A stretch of DNA of 64,000 bases from Paraferrimonas sp. SM1919 (GTDB lineage: Bacteria > Pseudomonadota > Gammaproteobacteria > Enterobacterales > Shewanellaceae): assembly GCF_010993985.1 (NCBI RefSeq), contig NZ_WINH01000002.1, positions 160,091-224,090 on the forward strand, in the 5' to 3' direction. Made by a program: the position numbers and the translations under genes. Of this stretch, positions 46,054 to 54,779 are shown in pieces; position 1 is the stretch's first letter; each line of letters starts with the position of its first letter. The notes under the pieces were generated by a model. The model had not been told where the DNA came from. It did no database searches and was given only the letters and a program-made list of their open reading frames with translations.

Positions 46054-47403
46054 ATGGAATTTTCTGTTGCTAAATTTGGTGGGACATCAGTTGCTGATTT
46101 CCAATCTATGTGTCGTTGTGCTGCAATTATTGAGGCGAACCCTCAAGTTGGCATTGTTGTTCTAAGCGCCTCCTCAGGGGTGACTAATCTATTAGTTAGC
46201 CTTGCTCAAGGAATTGCAAGCCAGCAATTACGCGAGCAGCAAATACAAACCATCGCCACTATCCAGTGGCAAATCTACAATAATCTTAAAGCGAATCCAC
46301 AATTACAGCAACAGATCCAAACTAAGCTCGATGATATTGCCGAATTGTCGTTACGAGCTGCCACTCATGCAGCCCCAGATCTTACAGATAAAATTCTTGC
46401 TTGTGGTGAACAGTGTTCGACAATACTCTTTGCTGAGCTATTAAGGCAAAGAGGTAATAATGCCAATGCATTTAATGCTTGTGAAGTGATCGCTACCGAT
46501 TCCAATCATGGTAATGCGAATGTTGAAATTAGCGCTATAAAACAAAATTTCACCCACAAGTGGGGGGCCTATAAGGGGCAACAAATTATTGTTACTCAAG
46601 GGTTTATTGGTGCTGATCAGCAGGGACAAATTACCACCTTAGGGCGGGGCGGTAGTGATTTTAGTGCGGCATTATTTGCAGAAGCTGCAGAGGCTAACAA
46701 ATTGTATATTTGGACCGATGTGGCAGGAATATATACAACCGATCCGCGTATCGCAGCAAAAGCGCATCCAATTAGCGAAATCAGCTTTAATGAAGCGGCG
46801 GAAATGGCCACTTTCGGAGCAAAAGTATTACACCCCGCCACAATTTTACCAGCTGTTCGTAGTGGGACAGATGTGTTTGTTGGCAGTTCTAAAGCGCCAG
46901 AACAAGGTGGGACTTGGATCCGTGCTAATGTTGAATCTACGCCAACGTTTAGAGCGCTAGCGTTACGCAAGCAACAAACCCTATTAAATCTGCACTCTTT
47001 AAAAATGTTGCATGCCCAGGGTTTCTTAGCGGAAGTGTTTGCGACCCTTGCCCGACATAAAATTTCGGTAGATTTGATCACCACATCAGAAGTGAACGTT
47101 GCCCTAACCCTAGACCAAACCGGCTCTGATGCGGGCGGTCGCTCGTTGTTAACACCAGATTTGTTAGCTGAACTGGGTCAGGTGTGTGAAGTTACTGTTG
47201 AGCAAGAATTAGCGCTGGTGGCATTAATTGGTAATGATATTGCCACGACCCCAGGACTGATTGCGCGCGTGTTTGGTTTACTAGAAGAATTTAATATTCG
47301 CCTAGTATGCCAAGGTGCGAGCCCACATAATATATGCTTTTTAGTGGAAGAGCAGCACGCCCAAACCGTTATTCAAAAACTGCATCACAACTTATTTGAG
47401 TAA
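46054..47403 (+). CDS. lysC: Lysine-sensitive aspartate kinase III
   Basis: 449 residues from the ATG preceded by GGAG; an upstream in-frame start at 46024 falls inside the riboswitch. It phosphorylates aspartate as first step to lysine, threonine and methionine. Kinase motifs are 'VAKFGGTSVADF', 'TLGRGGSDFSAAL', 'YIWTDVAGIYTTDPR', followed by two ACT domains ('LLNLHSLKMLHAQGF', 'LVALIGNDIATTPG'). Single-function, no homoserine dehydrogenase fusion. Confidence 0.96.
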   Translation: MEFSVAKFGGTSVADFQSMCRCAAIIEANPQVGIVVLSASSGVTNLLVSLAQGIASQQLREQQIQTIATIQWQIYNNLKANPQLQQQIQTKLDDIAELSLRAATHAAPDLTDKILACGEQCSTILFAELLRQRGNNANAFNACEVIATDSNHGNANVEISAIKQNFTHKWGAYKGQQIIVTQGFIGADQQGQITTLGRGGSDFSAALFAEAAEANKLYIWTDVAGIYTTDPRIAAKAHPISEISFNEAAEMATFGAKVLHPATILPAVRSGTDVFVGSSKAPEQGGTWIRANVESTPTFRALALRKQQTLLNLHSLKMLHAQGFLAEVFATLARHKISVDLITTSEVNVALTLDQTGSDAGGRSLLTPDLLAELGQVCEVTVEQELALVALIGNDIATTPGLIARVFGLLEEFNIRLVCQGASPHNICFLVEEQHAQTVIQKLHHNLFE

Positions 47404-47406
47404 CCG

Positions 47407-48084
47407 CTACTGACCCGCTTGTGGCTCTAGAAATGGGATCTCTGCGGTAAAGGTCAGTGGTTCCCCTGAGTAGGGCTGTTTAATGGTTAACTCGGCAGCA
47501 TGTAATAATAGCCTTGGGGACATCTCCAGGGCTTTTTTATGGGCATAAAAGTCGTCCCCTAATATAGGGTGGCCTAAGGCCAGCATATGCACCCTCAACT
47601 GATGGGAGCGACCGCTAATCGGGGTAAGCTTTACCAAAGAGGAGTGCTCAGCTTCGCTTATTACCTCATAGTGGGTTAATGAAGGTTTGCCGGTTTCATG
47701 GCATACCATTTGTTTAGGGCGATTAGGCCAGTCACAAATCAGCGGCAAATCGATACTGCCTTGTTTGTGCTCTAGGTGGCCATAGACTCTTGCGTAATAC
47801 ACTTTTTTCGTCTCACGTTCCCTAAACTGTCGCTTTAATTCCGCTTCAGCTTTACGCCTTAATGCCAATACCATGACTCCAGAAGTAGCCCTATCTAAGC
47901 GGTGCACGATTTGGGCATTGGCATGCTTGGCTAATACCCGCGCATAAATAGAATCATGATGGGCAGGATCCCGCCCTGGAATAGATAAAATCCCTGAAGG
48001 CTTATTTAACACTATGATGTCTTTATCAATATACATTTGATCAAGCCAAGGCTCGGTGGGTGGGTTATAGATAAACTCTGTCAT
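47407..48084 (-). CDS. rluA: Dual-specificity RNA pseudouridine synthase RluA
   Basis: 225 residues. RluA-type catalytic motif 'VHRLDRATSGVMVLAL' with the nucleophilic Asp, preceded by 'VLNKPSGILSIPGR' and followed by 'PISGRSHQLRVHM'. The size and lack of an S4 domain match E. coli RluA (U746 of 23S rRNA and U32 of tRNAs). It is convergent with lysC with only 3 bases between. Confidence 0.9.
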   Translation of the reverse strand: MTEFIYNPPTEPWLDQMYIDKDIIVLNKPSGILSIPGRDPAHHDSIYARVLAKHANAQIVHRLDRATSGVMVLALRRKAEAELKRQFRERETKKVYYARVYGHLEHKQGSIDLPLICDWPNRPKQMVCHETGKPSLTHYEVISEAEHSSLVKLTPISGRSHQLRVHMLALGHPILGDDFYAHKKALEMSPRLLLHAAELTIKQPYSGEPLTFTAEIPFLEPQAGQ

Positions 48085-48214
48085 AGTGCTAGTAGGTTGT
48101 AATAAATGGAGAGTACCATAAAGATTAGCATTGCTGAGGGCAATCGCTTTGTTTGAAAAAGTTAAATTAAATTAATAACCGATTGATTTTTAGCCATCTA
48201 TACGTCTACAATTG

Positions 48215-48420
48215 CGCTGTCATTAAATTGGTGCGACTTGTTGAAGTTGATAATCGGGAAGCTTGTGAGAATCAAGCACTGCCCCCGCAACGGTAATGGT
48301 TGAATGTTCATGTATGCCACTGGCATTAAGCTGGGAAGGGATGAACAGTAAGCAGCGCTTACAGCCTAAGTCCGGAGACCGGCCAGTTTGAGTATTGAGT
48401 GTTTCGAGGGCAAGACTCAA
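48215..48420 (+). promoter_or_regulatory. Cobalamin riboswitch upstream of btuB
   Basis: Conserved pieces in order: GGGAAGC (about 48257), GTGAGAATCAAGCACTGCCC then CGCAACGGTAA, GGGATGAACAGTAAG and the B12 box AAGTCCGGAGACCGGCC (48368-48384). These match the gammaproteobacterial btuB leader. Adenosylcobalamin binding should lower expression of the receptor gene starting at 48475. Confidence 0.95.
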
Positions 48421-48474
48421 TGGTGCATATGGGCACGACTATTGCTCCATTATTCCTTCAAGGAGAAAAGGAAA

Positions 48475-50394
48475 ATGGGTACTAAAACTCAATTAGCGGC
48501 AGCCACTGCCATTATTTTATCCCAAAGCGCATTCAGTGCTGATATTGAAACCATTACTGTGGTGGGGCGCAGTGATAAATCCGTTCTAGATATTCCATCT
48601 AATATTCAAATCATTGATAAGCAGCTGATCCAAAACAGCGGTGCCACCGATGTGGTGAGCCTAGTGGCAAACCAAGCGGGCATTCAAATTAACGATAATA
48701 ACACCTCAGCAAGTATCAGTATGCGTGGTTTTGGGGCCGATTCAGCAGCAAATAATACGTTAATATTGGTTGATGGTAGACGTTTAAATAACCAAGATAT
48801 TTCAGCCCCCAATCTTAACCTGATAACCCTAGATAATGTTGAGCGAATAGAAATATTATCAGGGTCAGCGGGGGTGCTATATGGCGATCAGGCGGTAGCG
48901 GGGGTGATCAATATTATCACGGTTGATGGCTGGGATGATCACCTAGAAGTGAAGTTAGGCGGTGGCAGTTTTAACTCACAAAAATACGGCCTGGATGGCA
49001 CTAAGAAGGTGTCTAATAACCTGAGTGTGAGTGTTTCATTGTTGCATGATCAAAGCGATAACTACCGTGCCCATAACAAGCATAAGCGCCGGCAGCTTGA
49101 TGCCAGTGTCAATTATGATTCGGCAGCAGCCCATGGCTATTTCGGAATTAATCAGCAAAAGTTTGATAAACAGACGCCAGGCAAGCTGACTAAAACCGAG
49201 CTCGAACAAGATCCTACTCAGGTCAACCCCAGTTTCGTGAATGATTACCTTAACACGGTAGAGACTAACCTTCGCTTTGGTGGCGGCACTGAAATCTCTA
49301 AAGTTTGGCGTTGGGATGTACAGGGTAATTACCGTATTAATCAAGGGAAATCGGTGGCCTGGGGTGGAGCCGAGCAAACTACTGATAGAAACCTGCTAGA
49401 GCTTGCGCCTAAGTTTATTGCCAGCTTTAGCTCGGCAGAACTCATTACCGGTATTGATGTGAGTTATGGAGATTATCACTTCAAGGGGCTTAGTCGCCGT
49501 AATAAGCAAACCAAAATCGCGCCGTTTGTGCATTTTAAGCAGCCATTAATTGACACCTTAGATCTTAACTTGGGTGGCCGTTTTGCCTCGGTTAGCGATG
49601 ATTTAACCGATGCCAATACTTATCCTGAGGGTAAAACCATTAGCAATACTGCTAACGCCTTCGAGCTTGGGTTAAACTATCGCCCAAGTAAAGCCCAAAG
49701 ACTGTATGCTCGAATCGAGTCTAACTATCGCTTTGCTAAATTGGATGAACAAGCTTATACCTCCCCTGGTGTGGTGGGATTAAAGCCACAAACCGGTATT
49801 TCCTATGAGGCAGGCTGGGATCTTAATACACAGTCGCAGCAATTGAGCATCAATGCTTATAAGCTGGATTTAGAAAACGAGATCATTTATGACTCGAATG
49901 CCCCTAAGCCCGATGGTGGCCAGTTTAATGGCGCCAATGTTAATGCTGAAAGCTCAACTCGCTTAGGCATTGCCGCCAGCTGGCAATACCAGCTAAGTGA
50001 TACCGTTAACTTTAATGCCAATTACAGTTATGTAGATGCCAAGTTCACTAAGGGAGCTAATACCGACAAGAAATTGCCTTGGGTAAGTCCACATACGGCT
50101 AAAGCGTCACTGAATTGGTTCATTAATGATGATATAACTTTATTTGCTGAACACCTATACACGGGGGAACGTCGCCTAGAAAGTGATTTTGCTAATGTGG
50201 GGGAAACATTGGCAAGTTATCAGCTAACTAACTTGGCCCTTAGTTATAAGCTAGATGCATTAAAACTTACCGCTAGAGTAGAAAACCTGTTTGATACTCA
50301 ATATGTGTCATTTGCCACTTACAGCCCTTGGGGTAATGGTTACTATCCAGGCGTGGGCAGCAGCTTATGGGTTGAGGCGAGCTATCGCTTTTAG
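48475..50394 (+). CDS. btuB: TonB-dependent vitamin B12 outer-membrane receptor
   Basis: 639 residues from the ATG preceded by AAGGAGAAAAGG; an upstream in-frame start lies inside the riboswitch and is rejected. Signal peptide about 1-21. TonB box-like 'ETITVVG', plug domain ('GSAGVLYGDQAVAGVINI'), and a 22-strand barrel ending 'LWVEASYRF'. The call rests on the plug/barrel architecture plus the cobalamin riboswitch directly upstream. Confidence 0.93.
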   Translation: MGTKTQLAAATAIILSQSAFSADIETITVVGRSDKSVLDIPSNIQIIDKQLIQNSGATDVVSLVANQAGIQINDNNTSASISMRGFGADSAANNTLILVDGRRLNNQDISAPNLNLITLDNVERIEILSGSAGVLYGDQAVAGVINIITVDGWDDHLEVKLGGGSFNSQKYGLDGTKKVSNNLSVSVSLLHDQSDNYRAHNKHKRRQLDASVNYDSAAAHGYFGINQQKFDKQTPGKLTKTELEQDPTQVNPSFVNDYLNTVETNLRFGGGTEISKVWRWDVQGNYRINQGKSVAWGGAEQTTDRNLLELAPKFIASFSSAELITGIDVSYGDYHFKGLSRRNKQTKIAPFVHFKQPLIDTLDLNLGGRFASVSDDLTDANTYPEGKTISNTANAFELGLNYRPSKAQRLYARIESNYRFAKLDEQAYTSPGVVGLKPQTGISYEAGWDLNTQSQQLSINAYKLDLENEIIYDSNAPKPDGGQFNGANVNAESSTRLGIAASWQYQLSDTVNFNANYSYVDAKFTKGANTDKKLPWVSPHTAKASLNWFINDDITLFAEHLYTGERRLESDFANVGETLASYQLTNLALSYKLDALKLTARVENLFDTQYVSFATYSPWGNGYYPGVGSSLWVEASYRF

Positions 50395-50530
50395 ATCTAC
50401 AGCTTGTAAGCTACATTGCTTTATTTCAAAGAAATTGAGCAATGTTATGGGCTTAATCGTATAATGATTGCAATTAATAAGCCGAATTAATACACTTCGG
50501 CTTTAGGCCCAGTAGTTTTTAAGGTTATTC

Positions 50531-51151
50531 ATGAGTCATTCTGCCCTAGATGTAAAGGTTCGTACTCGAGTCCCATTCAATGTTGGCCGTCGCAGCGATA
50601 TACCCGCTGAGATGGTGTCTTTCAGTGGCTTAAATTCGGGTGATGAACATGTGGCAGTAATTTTTGGTCATGCGGATCGTAAGCAGGTGACACCTCTGGT
50701 GCGTATACATTCTGAATGTTTAACGGGAGACGTATTCGGATCCTCTCGTTGTGACTGTGGAGAGCAGTTAAACGAAGCTATCGAAGATATGGGAAAAAAT
50801 GGCGGTATTATTTTATATATGCGCCAAGAAGGACGTGGTATAGGCCTATACAACAAGCTTGATGCCTATGAATTACAGATCAAAGGCATCGATACCTATT
50901 CAGCAAATAACCAATTGGGTTTTGCTGATGATTTGAGAGACTTTGAAGAAGCAGCCTTAATGCTTAAAGCCCTTAATGTCTCTCAACTAAAGTTGTTAAG
51001 TAATAATCCTAAGAAAAAAGCAGCCCTTGAACTCCATGGTATTAAGGTGCCCGAAACTCAGAGTACCGGCGTTTACCAGAAAATTGATAACCATTATTAC
51101 CTCAGAACCAAGGTTCTTAAAGGCAGTCATAAAATTGAAATTAAAGACTAA
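50531..51151 (+). CDS. ribA: GTP cyclohydrolase II
   Basis: 206 residues. First step of riboflavin synthesis from GTP. Zinc ligands are in 'SECLTGDVFGSSRCDCGEQL' (Cys-x10-Cys-x-Cys) and the catalytic loop is 'YMRQEGRGIGL'. Stand-alone, without a RibB domain. Own promoter region after btuB. Confidence 0.96.
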   Translation: MSHSALDVKVRTRVPFNVGRRSDIPAEMVSFSGLNSGDEHVAVIFGHADRKQVTPLVRIHSECLTGDVFGSSRCDCGEQLNEAIEDMGKNGGIILYMRQEGRGIGLYNKLDAYELQIKGIDTYSANNQLGFADDLRDFEEAALMLKALNVSQLKLLSNNPKKKAALELHGIKVPETQSTGVYQKIDNHYYLRTKVLKGSHKIEIKD

Positions 51152-51166
51152 CTTGCTAGGAAACTC

Positions 51167-51195
51167 AAAAAGGTCAGCAATCGCTGACCTTTTTT
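51167..51195. terminator. Bidirectional terminator between ribA and the Crp/Fnr gene
   Basis: Twelve-bp stem AAAAAGGTCAGC/GCTGACCTTTTT with AATC loop and an extra T; symmetrical A/T runs. Confidence 0.9.
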
Positions 51196-51212
51196 ATTTA
51201 ATCGATAATAAA

Positions 51213-51914
51213 TTATTCAGCAATAAAAGCTTCAAGTGCTTCTTTGTTAATGATAGTAATCTGATAATTACTTTCTATTTCTATATGGCCCTCTGCTTTT
51301 AGTCGGCTGAAACCGCGACTGGCGGTTTCTAAAGACATACCAAGGTAATCGGCGATGTCTTGACGGCTCATCGGTAACATGAATTTAGTCGTACCACGGC
51401 CAAGTTTATTGATCATATCTAACAGGAAGTGAGCCAATCGCTGATGGGCACTCTTCTGCCCCATGATAAACAATTGATCTAAGATTAGAGACAAAATACG
51501 TCCAGTTTTTTGATGATATTTTTGAGCTACCGCTGGAAATTTATCGAAGATTGACTGCATGGTTTTATGATTAATTTTAATCGCTGTGCTGTTGGTTAAC
51601 GCTTTAGCACTAAAACTATAATTTGAGTGTTCTGAGAGACCTAAAAGGTTACCTGTGTATAAAAAGGCAAATACTTGGCGCGAGCCCGCCGTCGTCGAGC
51701 GTTCTAGCATGGCTGCCCCTGAAATCAGGATGTAAACATAATCACTCTTATCATTTTCACGAAACAAGTATTGATTCGCATTGATACTGACTTCTTCTGC
51801 ATGCTCACCTAATTCATTAAAAAACTCGTCTAACCCTTCAAGTTCACTATTATGATTAGCAAAACAGTGGTTTAAAGAAGTTTTGGTTGATACTTTGGTA
51901 ATATCTAAGGTCAT
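51213..51914 (-). CDS. Crp/Fnr-family transcriptional regulator without an iron-sulfur cysteine set
   Basis: 233 residues, AGGA ribosome site. Cyclic-nucleotide-binding-like sensor domain (about 30-140, 'YLFRENDKSDYVYILISGAAML'), long dimer helix, and C-terminal HTH 'SRQDIADYLGMSLETASRGF' typical of FNR/FixK/Dnr proteins, including the Glu-x2-Ser-Arg recognition helix that reads TTGA half-sites. Only one cysteine (Cys17) is present, so it cannot carry the [4Fe-4S] cluster of FNR/EtrA. It is divergent from the PrpD-PaaK-amidase-CaiB operon, with an FNR-like palindrome between them. The signal sensed is unknown. Confidence 0.9.
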   Translation of the reverse strand: MTLDITKVSTKTSLNHCFANHNSELEGLDEFFNELGEHAEEVSINANQYLFRENDKSDYVYILISGAAMLERSTTAGSRQVFAFLYTGNLLGLSEHSNYSFSAKALTNSTAIKINHKTMQSIFDKFPAVAQKYHQKTGRILSLILDQLFIMGQKSAHQRLAHFLLDMINKLGRGTTKFMLPMSRQDIADYLGMSLETASRGFSRLKAEGHIEIESNYQITIINKEALEAFIAE

Positions 51915-52013
51915 ATCCGTTGTCCTACCGCAAATTATAATTTTTCTTTGGTTATAATTTTTAACATTTATTTAACCACTTTACCTATTTATCACCATGC
52001 TGGCAAATACCTT

Positions 52014-52027
52014 TTGATTTTGATCAT
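52014..52027 (+). promoter_or_regulatory. FNR/CRP-family-like operator between the regulator and the PrpD operon
   Basis: TTGATTTTGATCAT matches TTGAT-N4-ATCAA at 9 of 10 positions. It is 59 bases before the preferred start at 52087 and 99 bases before the regulator's start, so both activation of the operon and autoregulation are possible. Confidence 0.65.
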
Positions 52028-52086
52028 TTGTATCTGCAGGCAGAAATTCCATGATGATATTCGCTATGTTATTAAAAGAGAAAATC

Positions 52087-53406
52087 ATGACTGCTAGGCT
52101 GGCACAATTGGTCCAATATTGTGAGACCAAAACAATAAAGGCAACGGATAGGCAGCGTGCTTATTTGCACCTATTAGATTGGTTAGCATGTGTTGCTGTT
52201 GCCGCAGATTCTGAGCCAGCAAGGGCGTTTGGTGGAATTTTAACCGATGACGGTGACAGCTATGCGATTGCCAAGGGTAATTATGCTTTGGCCCAAGCGA
52301 CTTTATATAATGGGGCTCTAGGAAATATTTTGGAGATGGATGATATTCATCGAAGTTCCATTTTACATCCCGGTCCAGTCATTATTGCGAGTGCATTTTC
52401 TTTGGCTATGGCAAAAAAGCATAGTTTGCAGTCTTTACTTGAAGCGATTGTTTATGGCTATGAAATCACCATCAGGGTAGGTATGGCTATTGGCGTAAGT
52501 CATTATCAAAAATACCATAATACCTCTACTTGTGGCGTTTTAGGGGCCGCCGCAGCCTGCGGAAAGTTGTTAGACTTAGATCAGCAGCAGTTGCTAAGTG
52601 CTATTGCTAATGCCGCTAGTAGTACAGGGGGATTGTGGCAAATGCGTCATGAAAATGTAATGACTAAACAATGGCATAATGCTCAAGCGGCACTAAATGG
52701 TCAGCTATGTGCTCAACTTGCCAAGACCGGAGTGACAGGGGTGAGCACTATTTTAGAGGGCCCCCAAGGCTTATTTGCGGCAACCTCTTCGGACAGCCAA
52801 ATTGAAAATATTTTGGCGATTGATAGCAATTGGAAACTGCACGATTGCAGCTTTAAACCATGGCCGTCATGTCGCCATTGTCATCCTGCCATTGACGCTT
52901 TTATGCAGTTGCATCATCACCATTATGATTTTGATCGTATTGAAGTTGAAACCTATCAGGACGCGCTAACTTTCTGTGACCGGCCCATAGTGACAACTAC
53001 CTTTGAGGCTAAATTCTCTATTCAATACTGCTTAGCGGCGTTAATGACATGGGGAGAGCTAAAGCTGCAACATTTTGAGTCAGCTATGATTGAATCTAAG
53101 CAACTGCAACCACTAATGAATAGCATAAGTATCCGTTTAGGTAAGTCTCAACAAGCTAGATACCCACAACATTACGGTGCCAAAATCAGTTTATATAAAC
53201 AACAGCATGTCATTGCTCAATTAGACATTGTTGATACTTTGGGTGATCCTCAAAAACCGATGACGATGACTCAAATACAACATAAGGTTGGCCACTTAAC
53301 CGCAGCAGCGGGTTGGCAAGGCATTAAGCCATTAGTGGATTTTGACTTAAATGAAACCGTTACCACTTGGGTTGAATTAATCAATCAAATTTCAACAAGG
53401 AAGTAA
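52087..53406 (+). CDS. MmgE/PrpD-family protein 1
   Basis: 439 residues from the ATG beginning 'MTARLAQLVQYC'. ATGs at 52051 and 52054 lie within 30 bases of the operator, where the promoter should be. PrpD fold with 'GNILEMDDIHRSSILHPGPVI', 'TSTCGVLGAAAACGKLL' and 'KPWPSCRHCHPAIDA'. Family members dehydrate 2-methylcitrate, isomerise aconitates or epimerise iminodisuccinate. Absence of prpB/prpC nearby argues against the methylcitrate cycle. It overlaps the next PrpD gene by 1 base (TAATG). Confidence 0.85.
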   Translation: MTARLAQLVQYCETKTIKATDRQRAYLHLLDWLACVAVAADSEPARAFGGILTDDGDSYAIAKGNYALAQATLYNGALGNILEMDDIHRSSILHPGPVIIASAFSLAMAKKHSLQSLLEAIVYGYEITIRVGMAIGVSHYQKYHNTSTCGVLGAAAACGKLLDLDQQQLLSAIANAASSTGGLWQMRHENVMTKQWHNAQAALNGQLCAQLAKTGVTGVSTILEGPQGLFAATSSDSQIENILAIDSNWKLHDCSFKPWPSCRHCHPAIDAFMQLHHHHYDFDRIEVETYQDALTFCDRPIVTTTFEAKFSIQYCLAALMTWGELKLQHFESAMIESKQLQPLMNSISIRLGKSQQARYPQHYGAKISLYKQQHVIAQLDIVDTLGDPQKPMTMTQIQHKVGHLTAAAGWQGIKPLVDFDLNETVTTWVELINQISTRK

Positions 53407-54776
53407 TGATGCAGACCACTGAGCAGCTGGTTGACTATATCGAGCAACAAAGCTTTGAGACCTTAACTCCAGAGTGTGTCAGCGCCATTAAGGCGTTTAC
53501 TCTTGATAGCGTCGGAGTAGGTCTGAGTGGCTCAAGAATGGCGATGCTAGCAGCGGTAACTGAGGTTACTTTGAGTTGGGGCGGTAACAGTGAAGATCAA
53601 GCTCAAGTTTGGGGCTCAGGTCAATGGTTACCGGTGCCATCCGCTGCTTTTATCAATGCTTATCAAATTCATAATCAAGAATGGGACTGCGTTCACGAAC
53701 CTGCAGTGGTGCATCCTATGGCAACTATTTTAGCGGCACTACTTAGTTATGCTCAAGCCCATCAAGTAGAGCCCAAACCGTTAATGCTGGGATTAAGCAT
53801 TGCCGTCGATATTGCCACCTTAATTGGCCGTTGTGCTACCTCGGGGTTGACCTTTTTCAGGCCATCGGTATGTGGTGCTCTTGGGGCAACTGCGGGGATC
53901 GCTAAAATGGCAGGTTTTAACCGTGAGCAAATAAAAGATGCTCTTGGGGTGGTGTATTCGCAAATAAGCGGCACCATGCAAGCCCATGTGGAAGGTTCAA
54001 TGATGCTGGCTTTGCAAATCGCCACTAATGCCCGCTCAGCTGTTGTGGCGATAGATATGGTTAAAGCTGGAATTAGTGGACCTCATGATATTTTAACGGG
54101 GGAATTTGGTTTTTTTCGACTGTTTGAAGAGGGGCATGACTTAGCGCCGTTATCCCAGCTTGGCAAAGAATATCAAATGCCATTGGTTAGCCATAAACCT
54201 TTTCCCAGTGGCCGCGCGAGTCATGGTACGGTTGATGCTTTGCAAAGATTGCAGCAACAACATGGGTTTAGTGCTGATGAGGTTGAACATATTCATGTAC
54301 AAGGTACGCCACTGATCAACCGTTTAGTGGGGCGCCCCATTAAGGATAATATGGATGTGGGGTATGCCAAACTGTGTAATGGCTATATTGCCGCCTGTAC
54401 TTTGCTTAATGGCAATGTGGATGTGAGTGATTTCGACCAAGATAAACTATCTTGTAAAACTCGTTTGGCATTAGGCCGAAAAGTGACCACCTCATTAAAT
54501 GACTGCGATGATGTTAATGCCCTTGCACCGGTTACGGTAACTGTGACGCTGACTAATGGCGACACCCTAGTGCAGCATCTGACCAAGGTTTTAGGGCATC
54601 CTGAATCACCCTTAGATTTGCCGGCTCAACTGGATAAATTTAGCCGTGCCTGTGCCAGTGCCAGCAAGCCGCTGAATAAACAACAGTCAGATGAATTAGC
54701 ACAACTCATTTTACAACTAGAACAGCAACCCAGCCTAGCGCCAATGCTAGCGTTGATGACCCATACTCAAGGATAG
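53406..54776 (+). CDS. MmgE/PrpD-family protein 2
   Basis: 456 residues, a second PrpD-fold protein only distantly like the first: 'FTLDSVGVGLSGSRM', 'HNQEWDCVHEPAVVHPMATI', 'FFRPSVCGALGATAG', 'VSHKPFPSGRASHGTVDAL'. The Asp-Cys-Val-His motif replaces the Met-Asp-Asp-x-His of protein 1. Two tandem PrpD genes suggest either a heteromer or two consecutive dehydratase/isomerase steps on a carboxylate. The start is coupled to the upstream stop. Confidence 0.85.
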   Translation: MMQTTEQLVDYIEQQSFETLTPECVSAIKAFTLDSVGVGLSGSRMAMLAAVTEVTLSWGGNSEDQAQVWGSGQWLPVPSAAFINAYQIHNQEWDCVHEPAVVHPMATILAALLSYAQAHQVEPKPLMLGLSIAVDIATLIGRCATSGLTFFRPSVCGALGATAGIAKMAGFNREQIKDALGVVYSQISGTMQAHVEGSMMLALQIATNARSAVVAIDMVKAGISGPHDILTGEFGFFRLFEEGHDLAPLSQLGKEYQMPLVSHKPFPSGRASHGTVDALQRLQQQHGFSADEVEHIHVQGTPLINRLVGRPIKDNMDVGYAKLCNGYIAACTLLNGNVDVSDFDQDKLSCKTRLALGRKVTTSLNDCDDVNALAPVTVTVTLTNGDTLVQHLTKVLGHPESPLDLPAQLDKFSRACASASKPLNKQQSDELAQLILQLEQQPSLAPMLALMTHTQG

Positions 54777-54779
54777 AAA

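Noticed and set aside
46655-46960. 101-residue frame inside lysC
   Set aside because: Shadow of the aspartokinase coding sequence in another frame.
51027-51302. 91-residue plus-strand frame spanning the end of ribA, the terminator and the Crp/Fnr gene
   Set aside because: It crosses a clear bidirectional terminator and two real genes in other frames; no ribosome site.
51213-51914. Calling this gene etrA/fnr
   Set aside because: FNR/EtrA need four cluster cysteines; only one Cys is present.
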